Source: Haloterrigena sp. H1 (GTDB lineage: Archaea; Halobacteriota; Halobacteria; Halobacteriales; Natrialbaceae). From it: a stretch of 64,000 nucleotides of DNA. Made by a program: the position numbers and the translations under genes. The notes below the pieces were generated by a model, which was given only the letters and a program-made list of their open reading frames with translations, was not told where the DNA came from and did not search any database. The stretch covers positions 2,418,001-2,482,000 of the forward strand of contig NZ_SMZK01000001.1 of NCBI RefSeq assembly GCF_005938085.1. Direction: 5' to 3'. Below are positions 1-9,176 of this stretch, in pieces. Every line of letters begins with the position of its first letter. Position 1 is the stretch's first letter.

Positions 1-148
1 ATTCGTTCTGAGATTATACGCGGAGCAGGCGCAATACCTGATGGGGGAGATAGGGATAACGGCTGGTTGGCACAGCCAGCGGTTCACCTGTTCAACTGGA
101 GTGAGGATGTTCGCCCCACGAGAACAGGTCGTCAACCGCGAACCGTAA
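1..148 (+). pseudogene. C-terminal remnant of an IS200/IS605 TnpB (OrfB) protein
   Basis: Reading the + strand from base 1 gives a peptide containing DGGDRDNGWLAQPAVHLFN, which matches the C-terminal tail of the TnpB at the other end of this window (GEDRSNGCVAQPSVHLFD). A change of frame between about 90 and 118 leads into REQVVNREP and a TAA at 146-148, which again matches the REQVV ending of the other copy. So this is the last roughly 50 codons of a degraded TnpB, cut by the window edge, with an internal frameshift. Whether the upstream part is intact cannot be seen. TnpB proteins are RNA-guided nucleases of IS200/IS605 elements; this one is unlikely to be functional. Confidence 0.75.
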
Positions 149-150
149 TA

Positions 151-198
151 TCCCGACCCAGTCGGGATTCCCGCGACTTGAGGCGCGGGAGGATGTCA
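151..198 (+). mobile_element. Right end of the IS200/IS605-type element (two hairpins plus GGATGTCA)
   Basis: Directly after the TnpB remnant there are two perfect stem-loops. The first is TCCCGAC (151-157) with GTCGGGA (161-167). The second is TCCCGCG (169-175) with CGCGGGA (184-190), with an 8-base loop containing CTTGA. They are followed by GGATGTCA at 191-198. The TnpB at the right of the window has the same order: stop, weak hairpin, strong hairpin, GGATGTCA. In this IS family the right-end hairpins are the TnpA recognition structure and overlap the 3' part of the guide RNA. The TCA at 196-198 is also the stop codon of the minus-strand flippase gene. Confidence 0.65.
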
Positions 199-1665
199 AC
201 TGGATAGGAATTCGCTGCAAAGATCGCGAATTACATTGACTGCGTCGATGCGAATCCTCTCGTTCAGTGCCAGCAGAATCACGAAATAGGTCATGGCACC
301 GATTCCAATCAGTAATGTGATCCGGAACCATCCGAATGCACCGCCAAGTCGCAACTTGAGGCCGTATACGATGGTGGTCATAACTACCATCGAGACGAAC
401 TGTGATCCGACATCCTTGAGCGCCGATGGCGGGATTTGCTGATCGAGAAAGACGAGTAGACTGACGACACTCGCACCAAACGCGAGGACGGTCGCCCACG
501 CAACGCCCCACGAACCAGCCAATAGTGTAAGAGGAACCGATAACAGCGCATATACAAATATGAGAAGGGCACCACTAGCTGCATAAAGCCGTGGTCGGTC
601 TGTCCCAAGGAAGAAATGTTCTAATCCTTCTCGATAGCCATTGAGCAAGTTTGCTACAGCAAGTACCGGAATTAAGGCGTTTGCCGTACCGACGATACCG
701 ATGACAGGAAGGGAGAACGTCCCTGCGCTATTAGCGTAGATCGTCAACAAGAGCGAATTACCGATCACGGCTCCCCCACCGATCATCGGAACCGCAAACA
801 AACCGGCGTACGTAAACACACTCGTCAATAGATCAGCGATCCGCTTATCATCTCCCTCCTCCGTCAGAGCCGAGAATTGCGGGAACGTGACCTGGGCCAG
901 TGCGGACGAGAACAACATTGACGCTTCAGTGATCCGGAACACGTTCTGGTAAACGCCGGCCGCTCCGGGTCCGACGAACTGCCCGAGTAGTATGTAATCT
1001 GCTTGCTTAAACAGTTGGCTGGTAACGCTCTGAACGTACGCGTATTTGGAATAGTGGATAAAATCCCGAAACAGTTCTATCGAGGGTCGTGCGGGGACGA
1101 CACGTGCGAATCCGACATATGAAATCAGGAAAACGAGGAACTGTCCGGCTATCAGCCCCCAAATAAGACCGAGAACGCCGAACCCCAAAGCGATCAGTGC
1201 GGCTTGAATCGGTACGATAAGCGCGTACCGGCCATTCTCTATCGCGCCAACGAGAGCGACCCGCTGTTTGCCTTCCAGAAACGATCCCGAGAGTCGAAAC
1301 AGGCCCCACGACAGAACACCGAGTGGAACGAGCAGCGCGGCGTCGACACCTACTAACTTGTTTATTTGATCGCGAAATCCCAGCGATACAACGGTTACTA
1401 TGGCGACACCGCCGAGAAGGATCAGCCCGCCGCTCGTGAATTGACGCGCTTCGTGTTTCTTCTCGCTGACCCGTTTTGTGAGAGTCGGGTATAGTCCAAA
1501 GCTGACGAGGTTCGCTGCCACCATCTGAACGCTAAAGAAGATCGCATAGATACCGATTCCATCGAATCCGAGTTCACGAGTGAAGAGGACTGTCCCGAGA
1601 AATCCAGCGATAGTTCCGAATATGTTCGTCGCAAACCGCTTCGAAATCTCCGTGCCGACCTTCAT
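196..1665 (-). CDS. Polysaccharide flippase (Wzx/oligosaccharide flippase family)
   Basis: 489 residues with about a dozen hydrophobic segments and a typical flippase start (MKVGTEISKRFATNIFGT, then FLGTVLFTRELG). Proteins of this MATE/MOP-superfamily class move lipid-linked glycans across the cytoplasmic membrane. Its downstream place in a block of glycosyltransferases and alkaline-phosphatase-fold enzymes fits export of a surface polysaccharide or N-glycan. The start codon overlaps the stop region of the upstream gene (1665), so the two are probably cotranscribed. The stop TGA at 196-198 falls inside the GGATGTCA end of an IS element, so the last residues (about LSS) may have been altered by the insertion. 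The family call is good; the substrate is unknown. Confidence 0.85.
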   Translation of the reverse strand: MKVGTEISKRFATNIFGTIAGFLGTVLFTRELGFDGIGIYAIFFSVQMVAANLVSFGLYPTLTKRVSEKKHEARQFTSGGLILLGGVAIVTVVSLGFRDQINKLVGVDAALLVPLGVLSWGLFRLSGSFLEGKQRVALVGAIENGRYALIVPIQAALIALGFGVLGLIWGLIAGQFLVFLISYVGFARVVPARPSIELFRDFIHYSKYAYVQSVTSQLFKQADYILLGQFVGPGAAGVYQNVFRITEASMLFSSALAQVTFPQFSALTEEGDDKRIADLLTSVFTYAGLFAVPMIGGGAVIGNSLLLTIYANSAGTFSLPVIGIVGTANALIPVLAVANLLNGYREGLEHFFLGTDRPRLYAASGALLIFVYALLSVPLTLLAGSWGVAWATVLAFGASVVSLLVFLDQQIPPSALKDVGSQFVSMVVMTTIVYGLKLRLGGAFGWFRITLLIGIGAMTYFVILLALNERIRIDAVNVIRDLCSEFLSS

Positions 1666-3233
1666 TACTCAAGGTAGCCAAGTTCCCGCAGTCGATCTTT
1701 GACTTCGTCTTCCTTTTCATCATCACCAGAAACCCCACCAGCGGCAACGGCGTCAGATCCGACAAAGTCGTAGTACTCAGGGTCGCGCTGAGCAGAGTCA
1801 GCATCGTTCGCAAAGATCGAGAGTACGTTGCCGGACATCGACTCCGGCAACCGGTACCCGAGCGCGTGCAAGACAGTAGGTGCGATGTCCACCAGACTAG
1901 CACCGTCGACAGTCCCATCGCGGAACGACGGACCGTGGGCCAGGAAGATCCCTTCGCGAGCGTGTCCACTCGTGTCGACCTCAAACAATGTGTCTGGAGC
2001 ATCAAACCGGGATGAGGCGTGGACTTCTGGTGTTTCGATGATCATACAGAGGTCGGGCGTGTGGGGACCGGCACGCTCGAGCCGCTTGAACCGTACGTCA
2101 AGTCCCGCCTGCTTGGCACTCTCACGGAGAGCAGATTCCGCGCGGCTTTGGATGTGATCAATCTCGTCGGCATCGTCTTCGAGAATGTACACCATCGTCG
2201 TCTTCTGCCCCACATCCGCGATCGCTTGCGTCTCCGTCCAATCGATACGGCCCATGCTCAAAGCATTGTCAAGCCCGAGGGTATCGCCAGTCGGTACGTC
2301 AGTAAGTGCACTTTCAGGGACCACCTTCCGGGCCAGCGTCAGCAGTCCCGCGCGACCCAGAACGTCACTTGCAATATCACGGGCCGACCCGAGTGCCGCC
2401 TTAGTCGTGTCACCAGAGTCTGTCAGTGAAACGAGGCCGGCCTGTTCGAGGACGACATTAACTGCGAAGTTTGCACGGACTTTCTCGAAGCCGTGATCAC
2501 TCATTACAATGATATCTTCGTCGGCGTGTGCGTCGAGAAAGGCACCAAGGCGCTCATCAACACGACGATAGATCTCAAACACTGGATTGTCCGGCGATGC
2601 TGGCGGAACGTCCTCATCGCCCCAGTAGTGGTGGGCGACGCGATCAGTCGCCCGAATCAGACCGACAGCTAGGTCGGGTGACTCCGTCCGAACGAAGTGC
2701 TCAAATGCATCGAAGCGCTTGCTGATCAACTCAAGGCTCAAGTCGACATAGGCGCGCGATCCCGGCGGCTCGTCGTTACGGAGTTTGTAGCCGTCGACGA
2801 GGTCTGTCAACTCTCCCCACCGTTCCGGCGGCTGCGCGTACTCGTCTTTGTACTCGGGGGCGGCCGCGATAATGGTACCGTCGATCTCCTGCCACGGGTA
2901 CGAACCAGGGATATTGAATACGACCGACGAGCCACCTTGATCGTCAACGACGTCCCACATCTTGCCAGGGACGAACTCGTCGTGGCTCAGGTCGTTCTCT
3001 CGAGTTCCTCGATTGAAGTGAGTGAACCCATACATATCCAGCTCCGACGGATCACGACCCGTCGCGAAGGCGGGCCACGCCGGCACCGTAATCTCGGGGA
3101 TCGTGCTTTCGAGTTCACCATGGGCACTCTCCTCAAGAAGCCGCTCGAAGTTTGGGAGGCAGCCAGAGGCCACCCACGGCTCGATGAGCGTGAAGGTAGC
3201 TCCGTCGAGTCCAAGGATGATCATGTGCGCCAT
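1665..3233 (-). CDS. Alkaline phosphatase family / type I phosphodiesterase-like enzyme
   Basis: About 522 residues from the chosen Met (MAHMIILGLDGA); a longer start at 3251 adds six residues. The N-terminal metal-binding Asp (LGLDGA) is followed by PEITVPAWPAFATGRDP, where the Thr of ITVP aligns with the Thr nucleophile of nucleotide pyrophosphatase/phosphodiesterases. VMSDHGFEKV supplies the metal-ligand Asp-His pair and GHAREGIFLAHG the distal His. No signal peptide or membrane segment is seen, so it is probably cytoplasmic. The protein ends DRLRELGYLE. It overlaps the flippase gene by one base and follows another homologue. A role in trimming or transferring phospho-groups on glycan intermediates is inferred from context only. 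Confidence 0.8.
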   Translation of the reverse strand: MAHMIILGLDGATFTLIEPWVASGCLPNFERLLEESAHGELESTIPEITVPAWPAFATGRDPSELDMYGFTHFNRGTRENDLSHDEFVPGKMWDVVDDQGGSSVVFNIPGSYPWQEIDGTIIAAAPEYKDEYAQPPERWGELTDLVDGYKLRNDEPPGSRAYVDLSLELISKRFDAFEHFVRTESPDLAVGLIRATDRVAHHYWGDEDVPPASPDNPVFEIYRRVDERLGAFLDAHADEDIIVMSDHGFEKVRANFAVNVVLEQAGLVSLTDSGDTTKAALGSARDIASDVLGRAGLLTLARKVVPESALTDVPTGDTLGLDNALSMGRIDWTETQAIADVGQKTTMVYILEDDADEIDHIQSRAESALRESAKQAGLDVRFKRLERAGPHTPDLCMIIETPEVHASSRFDAPDTLFEVDTSGHAREGIFLAHGPSFRDGTVDGASLVDIAPTVLHALGYRLPESMSGNVLSIFANDADSAQRDPEYYDFVGSDAVAAGGVSGDDEKEDEVKDRLRELGYLE

Positions 3234-3272
3234 GATGCAGACAACCGGCAAAAGGAATGTGTTCCACGTCGG

Positions 3273-4874
3273 CTACTCCAGATAGCCGAGGTCCGAGAGT
3301 CGCTGGGCGACCTCATCGTCCTCGGTTGCGGTCTGTTCGCGGACCGTGTATTCGGGGTAGGATGTCGGCTCGGGCGTGTCGAGCATCCCGAGAACGTCCC
3401 CATCCATCGTCTTAGCAGGAGCAATACCCAGCGACGCCAGCACTGTCGGCGCGACGTCGAACAACTGCGCGTTCACGAGTTCGGCGTCGGTATCGATGCC
3501 TGCACCGGCGAGCGCGATGACCCCATTCCGTTTGTGATTATACGGTTCAGGATCACCGAACTGGCGACCGACGACCGCAGATAAGGAGTGTTGGAAGTCG
3601 TTCGGAATGGTAAGGATGTCGACTGCCTCGTCGGCGTAGGGACCATGGATATACTCTTCGCGTTCAACTACTTCCTCAAACACCGGCATTCCGTCTGGAG
3701 TCGTGGCTTCGGCCAGAAGCGTGATGATCTCATCACGGACGATCTCATACTCGTCAGCAGAGACGACGCCGTCGGGATCGCGACCTTCGACGTTCAGTCT
3801 AAGGCCTAGCTCCGAAGGTGAGCGTAGATACGCCCGTGACATTCGAAAATCGACTGCATCGCTCGCAGCAAAGACGGCACTGACGGGGACACGTTTACCG
3901 ACGAATTCGGCAAGACCGAGTGTCTCGAGGATCATCTTGCCCCGCTGGTACGTTAATCCCACACTTGCCGCAGCACCGGCGAGGCGCTCAAGAACTGGAG
4001 AACCAGCCTTGTCTGTCTCGCTTTCGGTCAGCCGCTCGTCTTTGATCTGGAACCATGAGGGGACACCCTGTCCTTCCGTCGTTGTCTCGACGATACCGGC
4101 CTCCCTGAGGTATCGGTTGACCCGGAACTCGTAACCCTCGTACTCGCCCATACCGTGATCGCTGGCGACGATGACAGTGTCTGGATCGCACTCGTTGAGA
4201 ATCGCGCCGACCTGCTTGTCGACAGCCCGATAGATATGTCTAACTTTCTCGTGATCGCCGGGGAAGTCATGAAATACTGCGTCGGTCTTCTGGAACTGGA
4301 TGAATCCGAATTCGGGATCGAACCTATCGGTAAGATAGCGAAACGCCTCGCCGCGCATCCGACTGAGTTCGAGGTAGTCGTCGAACTTTTCCGCGCCAGC
4401 GCGCTCGTCGGTCTCTCGACGAGCGTAGACGCGATAGCCGCCGATCGCATCGCGAACATCGTCGAGGATTCCTGTGGGGTGACACTGTGGGTTCTCGGAA
4501 GCGAGATATCCTGGAATAACTGCACCATCGATGTCTGGCGGTGGACTCGTCACCGGGGCATTGATTACGACGCTTGTCATTCCAGCTTCGTCGGCGTACT
4601 CCCAGAGGGTCCGCTGGCGAACGTCGGTCGAATTCACAATGTCCCAGTCATAGCCGTCGAACCGCAGAAAGTCAAAGACGCCGTGTTTCCCGGGATTGAC
4701 CCCCGTGTATAGCGACGGCCACGCGCTTGCCGTCCAAGGCGGAATCTGTGACTCTAGGCGGCCTGCTGTCCCGTCTTTGAACACCGTCTCAAGGTGTGGC
4801 AACTCGCCATCCTCAAATAAGGGCCGGAGCACCGGAAAGCAGGCAGCGTCGAGTCCGACCAAAAGGGTCTGCAT
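3273..4874 (-). CDS. Alkaline phosphatase family / type I phosphodiesterase-like enzyme
   Basis: 533 residues starting at MQTLLVGLDAACF. The open frame extends further upstream, but homologues in this window all begin a few residues before the LGLD/VGLD motif, so the ATG at 4872-4874 is chosen. PPWTASAWPSLYTGVNPGKH carries the presumed Thr nucleophile. VIVASDHGMGEYEG holds the Asp-His metal ligands and YNHKRNGVIALAG the later His. The ending AQRLSDLGYLE matches its neighbours. It lies upstream of the 1665-3233 gene in the same direction with a gap of about 40 bases and is probably in one operon with it. Hydrolase or transferase activity on a surface-glycan substrate is possible; the true substrate cannot be read. 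Confidence 0.8.
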   Translation of the reverse strand: MQTLLVGLDAACFPVLRPLFEDGELPHLETVFKDGTAGRLESQIPPWTASAWPSLYTGVNPGKHGVFDFLRFDGYDWDIVNSTDVRQRTLWEYADEAGMTSVVINAPVTSPPPDIDGAVIPGYLASENPQCHPTGILDDVRDAIGGYRVYARRETDERAGAEKFDDYLELSRMRGEAFRYLTDRFDPEFGFIQFQKTDAVFHDFPGDHEKVRHIYRAVDKQVGAILNECDPDTVIVASDHGMGEYEGYEFRVNRYLREAGIVETTTEGQGVPSWFQIKDERLTESETDKAGSPVLERLAGAAASVGLTYQRGKMILETLGLAEFVGKRVPVSAVFAASDAVDFRMSRAYLRSPSELGLRLNVEGRDPDGVVSADEYEIVRDEIITLLAEATTPDGMPVFEEVVEREEYIHGPYADEAVDILTIPNDFQHSLSAVVGRQFGDPEPYNHKRNGVIALAGAGIDTDAELVNAQLFDVAPTVLASLGIAPAKTMDGDVLGMLDTPEPTSYPEYTVREQTATEDDEVAQRLSDLGYLE

Positions 4875-4920
4875 ATCTCGACTCAGCAGTCCGTGGGGCT
4901 TAAAACTGCTTTTCGTCGAG

Positions 4921-6390
4921 CTATTCAATATATCCAAGTTCACGGAGGTTCCGCCTGACACCGGCACTGAGATCGTCATCGACATCGGCCTCCCCTCTCG
5001 AATCATTGAATTCCGCTCCAAGCGTCTTGATTACCCTGTCTCGGAGGCCTTCGATGATCGACTCATCAGGGTCGTCGATGAGTGTCTCATCCGGGAGCCG
5101 GTAGAGACGCTCGGAGCCGTCGGACCGCAGCTCGAATCGGTAGTCGCTGGTGCGTACTGACTTCCGACCGAGCTCAAACTCCCGTAGAGTGTTTGCTGAA
5201 ACGTTACTCGCAGCGCTGGTCTCATGAAGATCAGACGGTGCTTCGGTCATAAAGACAGCTTCACGGCGCCGTTTCCCAAATAGTTCAATTCCATCGGTTA
5301 CGGGCGCTTCAAGCCCACAGAAGTCACAGAGCGTAGCGAACAAATCGATATGTGATACGAGATCAGTGCGTCGTTCGCCTGCCGGAACGCCCGGGCCAGC
5401 GAATATAAGTGGTACGTGAGTGATTTCGTCGTAGAGGAAGTTACCGTGATACATAGCATCGTGCTCACCGAATAGTTCGCCGTGGTCGGACGTGAGCACG
5501 ATAATCGTATTATCAGCCAGTGATTCGCTGGAGAACCAATCAAAGAAAGTCGAAAGCCGATCGTCGAGATATCGTAAGCTTGCAGCGTACCACCGTCTAA
5601 GTACTTCGACTTCGGCCATCGAAAGCGAGGATGGGTCATCGCGATATCGCAACGCGATACTCTGTGCGTCCGCACCGTCGGCTGCGGCAAATAACCGGTC
5701 GTCGTTGACCGTGGGGTTGTCGTATTCGCAGGGTTTGTTAAGCAGTTCCTCGCTCAGTCCGTACCGGGGTCGCGACAGTTCTGGCGTAGCTTCCTGCTTG
5801 TAGGGACGGGGAGGGTCGTAAGGTGCGTGGACCGTCGTCAGGTTCGCCATTGCAAAAAAGGGTTCACTCGTGTTATCAAGCCACTTTCTGAGTTTCTCGA
5901 ACTTGATTTCGGTGTAGTAGTCGTTACCGCGTCCGACAAGTCGAACGAAGTCTCGACGGATGAGAGGATCCGTTAGAAGCTGTTTGAAATAGGCCAGTGA
6001 CGGACGTTCGGCTACCTCTTCATATACTTCATAGTAGTGATCGAAACCACGATCAAGGCCAGTTTCCGATCCCATTTTGGCCGGGCCAGGGATTCCATAT
6101 GTCTGGTAACCACGGTCAGCGAACCAGTCCGCGAGAAGTGGAAGTGAATCCGGCATAGTCGGCCACGCACCATTGAAACCGGTTGAATTCGGATAGCGAC
6201 CGGAGAACATCGCACCGTGGGACGGTGGCGTCCATGGTCCGACAGCAAAGGCGCTATCGAATGCCGTTCCTCGCCTGACTATTTTATCGATCGTTTCGGT
6301 CTCGACGGGGAATGTACCGTCACCGTACGAGAGCGCGTCAGCCCGGAGCGTATCAAATATCAAAAGAAGAATGTTCGGCTGATCAACCAT
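4921..6390 (-). CDS. Sulfatase-family protein lacking the formylglycine Cys/Ser
   Basis: 489 residues. It has the sulfatase N-terminus NILLLIFDTLRADALS (paired metal-binding residues), then GPWTPPSHGAMFSGRYP at the place of the C/S-x-P-S-R signature. The residue that would become formylglycine is Thr, and the Arg is His, so classical formylglycine-dependent sulfatase chemistry is unlikely. A Thr nucleophile is used by phosphoethanolamine transferases and related members of the same fold. VLTSDHGELFGEH provides the metal-ligand DH pair. It ends RRNLRELGYIE. An AT-rich promoter (CTTTAATATATC on the minus strand, 6409-6420) lies about 25 bases before the ATG, suggesting a leaderless transcript that heads the operon 6390 to 196. 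Confidence 0.82.
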   Translation of the reverse strand: MVDQPNILLLIFDTLRADALSYGDGTFPVETETIDKIVRRGTAFDSAFAVGPWTPPSHGAMFSGRYPNSTGFNGAWPTMPDSLPLLADWFADRGYQTYGIPGPAKMGSETGLDRGFDHYYEVYEEVAERPSLAYFKQLLTDPLIRRDFVRLVGRGNDYYTEIKFEKLRKWLDNTSEPFFAMANLTTVHAPYDPPRPYKQEATPELSRPRYGLSEELLNKPCEYDNPTVNDDRLFAAADGADAQSIALRYRDDPSSLSMAEVEVLRRWYAASLRYLDDRLSTFFDWFSSESLADNTIIVLTSDHGELFGEHDAMYHGNFLYDEITHVPLIFAGPGVPAGERRTDLVSHIDLFATLCDFCGLEAPVTDGIELFGKRRREAVFMTEAPSDLHETSAASNVSANTLREFELGRKSVRTSDYRFELRSDGSERLYRLPDETLIDDPDESIIEGLRDRVIKTLGAEFNDSRGEADVDDDLSAGVRRNLRELGYIE

Positions 6391-6478
6391 ACTCGTAGCA
6401 GTGGAATTGATATATTAAAGTCCAAAGGTTCCACTCCCGAGCAAGAGGTTTATTTATTTATCAGACACTCTCCCAATC
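6391..6478. promoter_or_regulatory. Divergent promoter region for sulfatase-like and glycosyltransferase genes
   Basis: This 88-base gap separates two divergent genes. For the + gene a run TTTATTTATTTA at 6449-6460 is centred about 25 bases before the ATG at 6479. For the - gene CTTTAATATATC (6409-6420, minus strand) sits about 25 bases before the ATG at 6390. Both spacings fit archaeal TATA boxes of leaderless genes. No operator repeat is evident. Confidence 0.55.
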
Positions 6479-7513
6479 ATGGATCCTGACGCCGCCCGCG
6501 TGGCGATGCTCCACCAGGATCCGCACCCGGCCCACCGCGGTTTCGCGGAAGCGATTGGTGCGGACCTTGTTGACTATCACCGGCTCGACGTCGGCCCGCT
6601 CGAGGGAACGATACTCGAGGATACGCTTAACGGACTCGTCTATCCCGACTATGATGTCTACCTTGTCGAAGGATCGCGGCCGTTATACGCTGCGCTGACT
6701 CGTCGGTTCGCCCGCGACGGGAAACTGGTTTATCTCTGTGCTGATCACGGCTTTTACCGACTTGGGAACGCGGATTTCGAGGGCGATTCGGCGTTGAAGT
6801 CGATGATTGGCAGGTTTGGGACGCCTGTAGTTCGCTCCGTCGGGCGACACGGTATCGACGGCGTCATCGCAGTCTCGGAATTCGCTGCGGCGTTTACTCG
6901 CCCTATCGTCGGTCCGGATACGCCGATCGAGATCGCCCATCCGTTCATTCAGCCCGACACGTACGACGCACTCGGCGACGTGACTCCTGACCTCGAGTCG
7001 AACGTCGCGGTGACCGTCGCCCGTCCGTGGGAGTACAAGGGTGTAGACATGCTCGTAGAGGCGTGGCCCAAGGTTCGCGAGACGATTCCAGACGCCGAAC
7101 TCCACGTCGTCGGGAGCGGCCACCCCGAAGCGTATGCTCAGACGCCAGGTGTCCGCGTCCAGGGATATGTCGAGGCGCTTGCCGACGCGTTCACACCGGC
7201 ATCGCTGTTCGTCCAGCCGTCGCGGATGGACACGTTCCCGGTGAGCACGCTCGAGGCGATGCGTGCCGGGCTCGTTCCGCTGGTCACGCGGACGACTGGA
7301 ACCCGCTCTGAGGCCAGCGCGATCGATCCGTCACTCGTCGTGGATCCGAACGCGGATTCGCTCGCTCGTGGCGTCAATGCATATTTCGAGCGTGATATCG
7401 ACGATCGGCAGGAGCTCTCGACTCACGCTCGGAAACGCGGAGCCCGGTTCGATCCCGAGTCCAGAATGACTGCGTTTCGCGAGGCATTCCGTGCAGTACT
7501 CAAAGAACTTTAG
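6479..7513 (+). CDS. Glycosyltransferase, GT4/GT1-like
   Basis: 344 residues of the GT-B fold class. The C-terminal half contains NVAVTVARPWEYKGVDMLVE (sugar-donor domain start), ELHVVGSG, and LFVQPSRMDTFPVSTLEAMR followed by AGLVPLVTRTTGTR, the E-x7-E-like nucleotide-sugar region. The N-terminal half (HQDPHPAHRGFAEAIGADL) is less conserved. No membrane segment is seen, so it is a cytoplasmic enzyme that probably adds a hexose to a lipid-linked glycan. The gene is divergent from the sulfatase-like gene and followed 24 bases later by an alkaline-phosphatase-family gene in the same direction. Donor and acceptor are unknown. Confidence 0.8.
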   Translation: MDPDAARVAMLHQDPHPAHRGFAEAIGADLVDYHRLDVGPLEGTILEDTLNGLVYPDYDVYLVEGSRPLYAALTRRFARDGKLVYLCADHGFYRLGNADFEGDSALKSMIGRFGTPVVRSVGRHGIDGVIAVSEFAAAFTRPIVGPDTPIEIAHPFIQPDTYDALGDVTPDLESNVAVTVARPWEYKGVDMLVEAWPKVRETIPDAELHVVGSGHPEAYAQTPGVRVQGYVEALADAFTPASLFVQPSRMDTFPVSTLEAMRAGLVPLVTRTTGTRSEASAIDPSLVVDPNADSLARGVNAYFERDIDDRQELSTHARKRGARFDPESRMTAFREAFRAVLKEL

Positions 7514-7537
7514 CCGGGAGAAGGCGACTGGTCACAC

Positions 7538-9100
7538 ATGACCGTTTATGTCGTTGGTCTCGACGGGGCCGACTGGTCGCTATTACGGCCTTGGATCGAG
7601 GAGGGACACCTTCCCACCTTCGACCGTATACTGGACGAAGGTGTCGCTGGCGACCTCAAAAGCACTCTTCCACCCGTCACTTTCCCTGCCTGGAAGTGTT
7701 ACTCAACCGGAAAAACTCCGGGAAAGCTTGGCGTCTATGAGTGGTTCGCTTACGATCGAGACACCGACGAGATCTCAGCCAACGACGCTGGCGACTTCCG
7801 ATCGCGGGAGTACTGGGACGTACTGGCAGAGCGAGGACACCGGGCCGGCGTCATCAACATGCCGACGACACATCCACCGGACGACGGGACACAGACCACA
7901 GACGGCGGTCGAACCTTTATCATCGCCGGTAGTCCCGCAAGTGAACGCAAGCGGTTTACCGCTCCCGACTCCTTGAAGGAAGATCTGCTTGAGTCGATCC
8001 CCGACTACCGCGTTAAGCCGGATCTCGTACTCGACGAGGCAACGCCAGACGAGCTGGTCGATGAGGCGACGACGTTATTCGAACAACGGTTTCACGCTGC
8101 TACGTGGCTTGCCGATGAGAAGGATTGCGATCTCGTCCACACCACGCTGTTCGCGACCGACACACTTCAACACCGTCTCTGGGACCGGCCACAGAAGCTG
8201 CGAGCAGCCTACGAACATGTCGACGACCTGCTCGCGGACCTACTTGAGCGCGACGACGCGGAGGCGGTTGTCCTGCTGAGCGACCACGGATTCCAGAAGA
8301 TCGACGAGATATTCCTCGCCAATCAGTGGCTGCTTGATCGCGGCGACCTCGTAATCGAGGAGTCTGAGACCCGAGACGTGCTGTCGAGCGTAGGTCTCAC
8401 TGAGGAACGGCTTAAACGGCTCGTCGGTAAACTGGGCCTGGTCAATCTTGCCCAGTCGCTGGTCCCCGAGTCAGTCCAGCGGCTCTTTCCGAGCGAGAGC
8501 GGACGAGTCGCGATCCAGGACGCCGAAATCGACTGGAGTCGGACCAAGGTAATTTCGCTCGGGCGTGGGCCGATCTACATCAATCGGGATGCATTCGCGA
8601 GCGACGACGCTGCCGACCGCTACGCAGCAGACCTTGCCGACGGTCTCGAGAATCAGGAGACGCCCACGGGTGACCCTGTGGTGACCGCAGTCTATGACCC
8701 GACTGAGGTCTATACCGGAGATCGACCTCGTGGTCCTGACCTCCTCGTTGAATATGCGCCGGGCATCGATGCACCCGAGTCGATCGGCGGCGAGGTGTTC
8801 GGTGAGGAGACCGAATGGCTAGCGACTCACCGCCGGACCGGTGTGTTCGCTGCGTGGGGCGACGATATTGCTGACGAAGCCGCAGATCTCGAACTATACG
8901 ACCTCGCGCCGACGCTGTTGCATTATTTCGGCGCTCCTGTCCCGAAGGACGTCGACGGAGACGTACGGTTCGACGTGTTAACCGGAAAACCTGCGGCACG
9001 ATCGGTCGATCGGGGACCACCGACCGCGACCGGGACGGACAGACGCGAAGTTGGTCCAGAAGTCGAAGAGACGCTGCGGGAGCTAGGGTATATGGAATAG
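7538..9100 (+). CDS. Alkaline phosphatase family / type I phosphodiesterase-like enzyme
   Basis: 520 residues with the same plan as the two minus-strand paralogues. VVGLDGADWSLLRPW carries the first metal-binding Asp, PPVTFPAWKCYSTGKTPGK the presumed Thr nucleophile in TFP, VLLSDHGFQKIDEIF the DH ligands and THRRTGVFAAWG the distal His. It ends EETLRELGYME. There is no signal peptide. It follows the glycosyltransferase by 24 bases and is likely cotranscribed with it. Its similarity to the 1665-3233 gene suggests duplication within the island. The function is a phosphate or sulfate ester hydrolase or transferase with unknown substrate. Confidence 0.8.
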   Translation: MTVYVVGLDGADWSLLRPWIEEGHLPTFDRILDEGVAGDLKSTLPPVTFPAWKCYSTGKTPGKLGVYEWFAYDRDTDEISANDAGDFRSREYWDVLAERGHRAGVINMPTTHPPDDGTQTTDGGRTFIIAGSPASERKRFTAPDSLKEDLLESIPDYRVKPDLVLDEATPDELVDEATTLFEQRFHAATWLADEKDCDLVHTTLFATDTLQHRLWDRPQKLRAAYEHVDDLLADLLERDDAEAVVLLSDHGFQKIDEIFLANQWLLDRGDLVIEESETRDVLSSVGLTEERLKRLVGKLGLVNLAQSLVPESVQRLFPSESGRVAIQDAEIDWSRTKVISLGRGPIYINRDAFASDDAADRYAADLADGLENQETPTGDPVVTAVYDPTEVYTGDRPRGPDLLVEYAPGIDAPESIGGEVFGEETEWLATHRRTGVFAAWGDDIADEAADLELYDLAPTLLHYFGAPVPKDVDGDVRFDVLTGKPAARSVDRGPPTATGTDRREVGPEVEETLRELGYME

Positions 9101-9176
9101 CGATGGAGTCGCTGGCTAATAGAGTCCCCACGTGACGTGACCCTCGCCGTCTTCTGCGTCGTCGCCGTTGCCGTCG

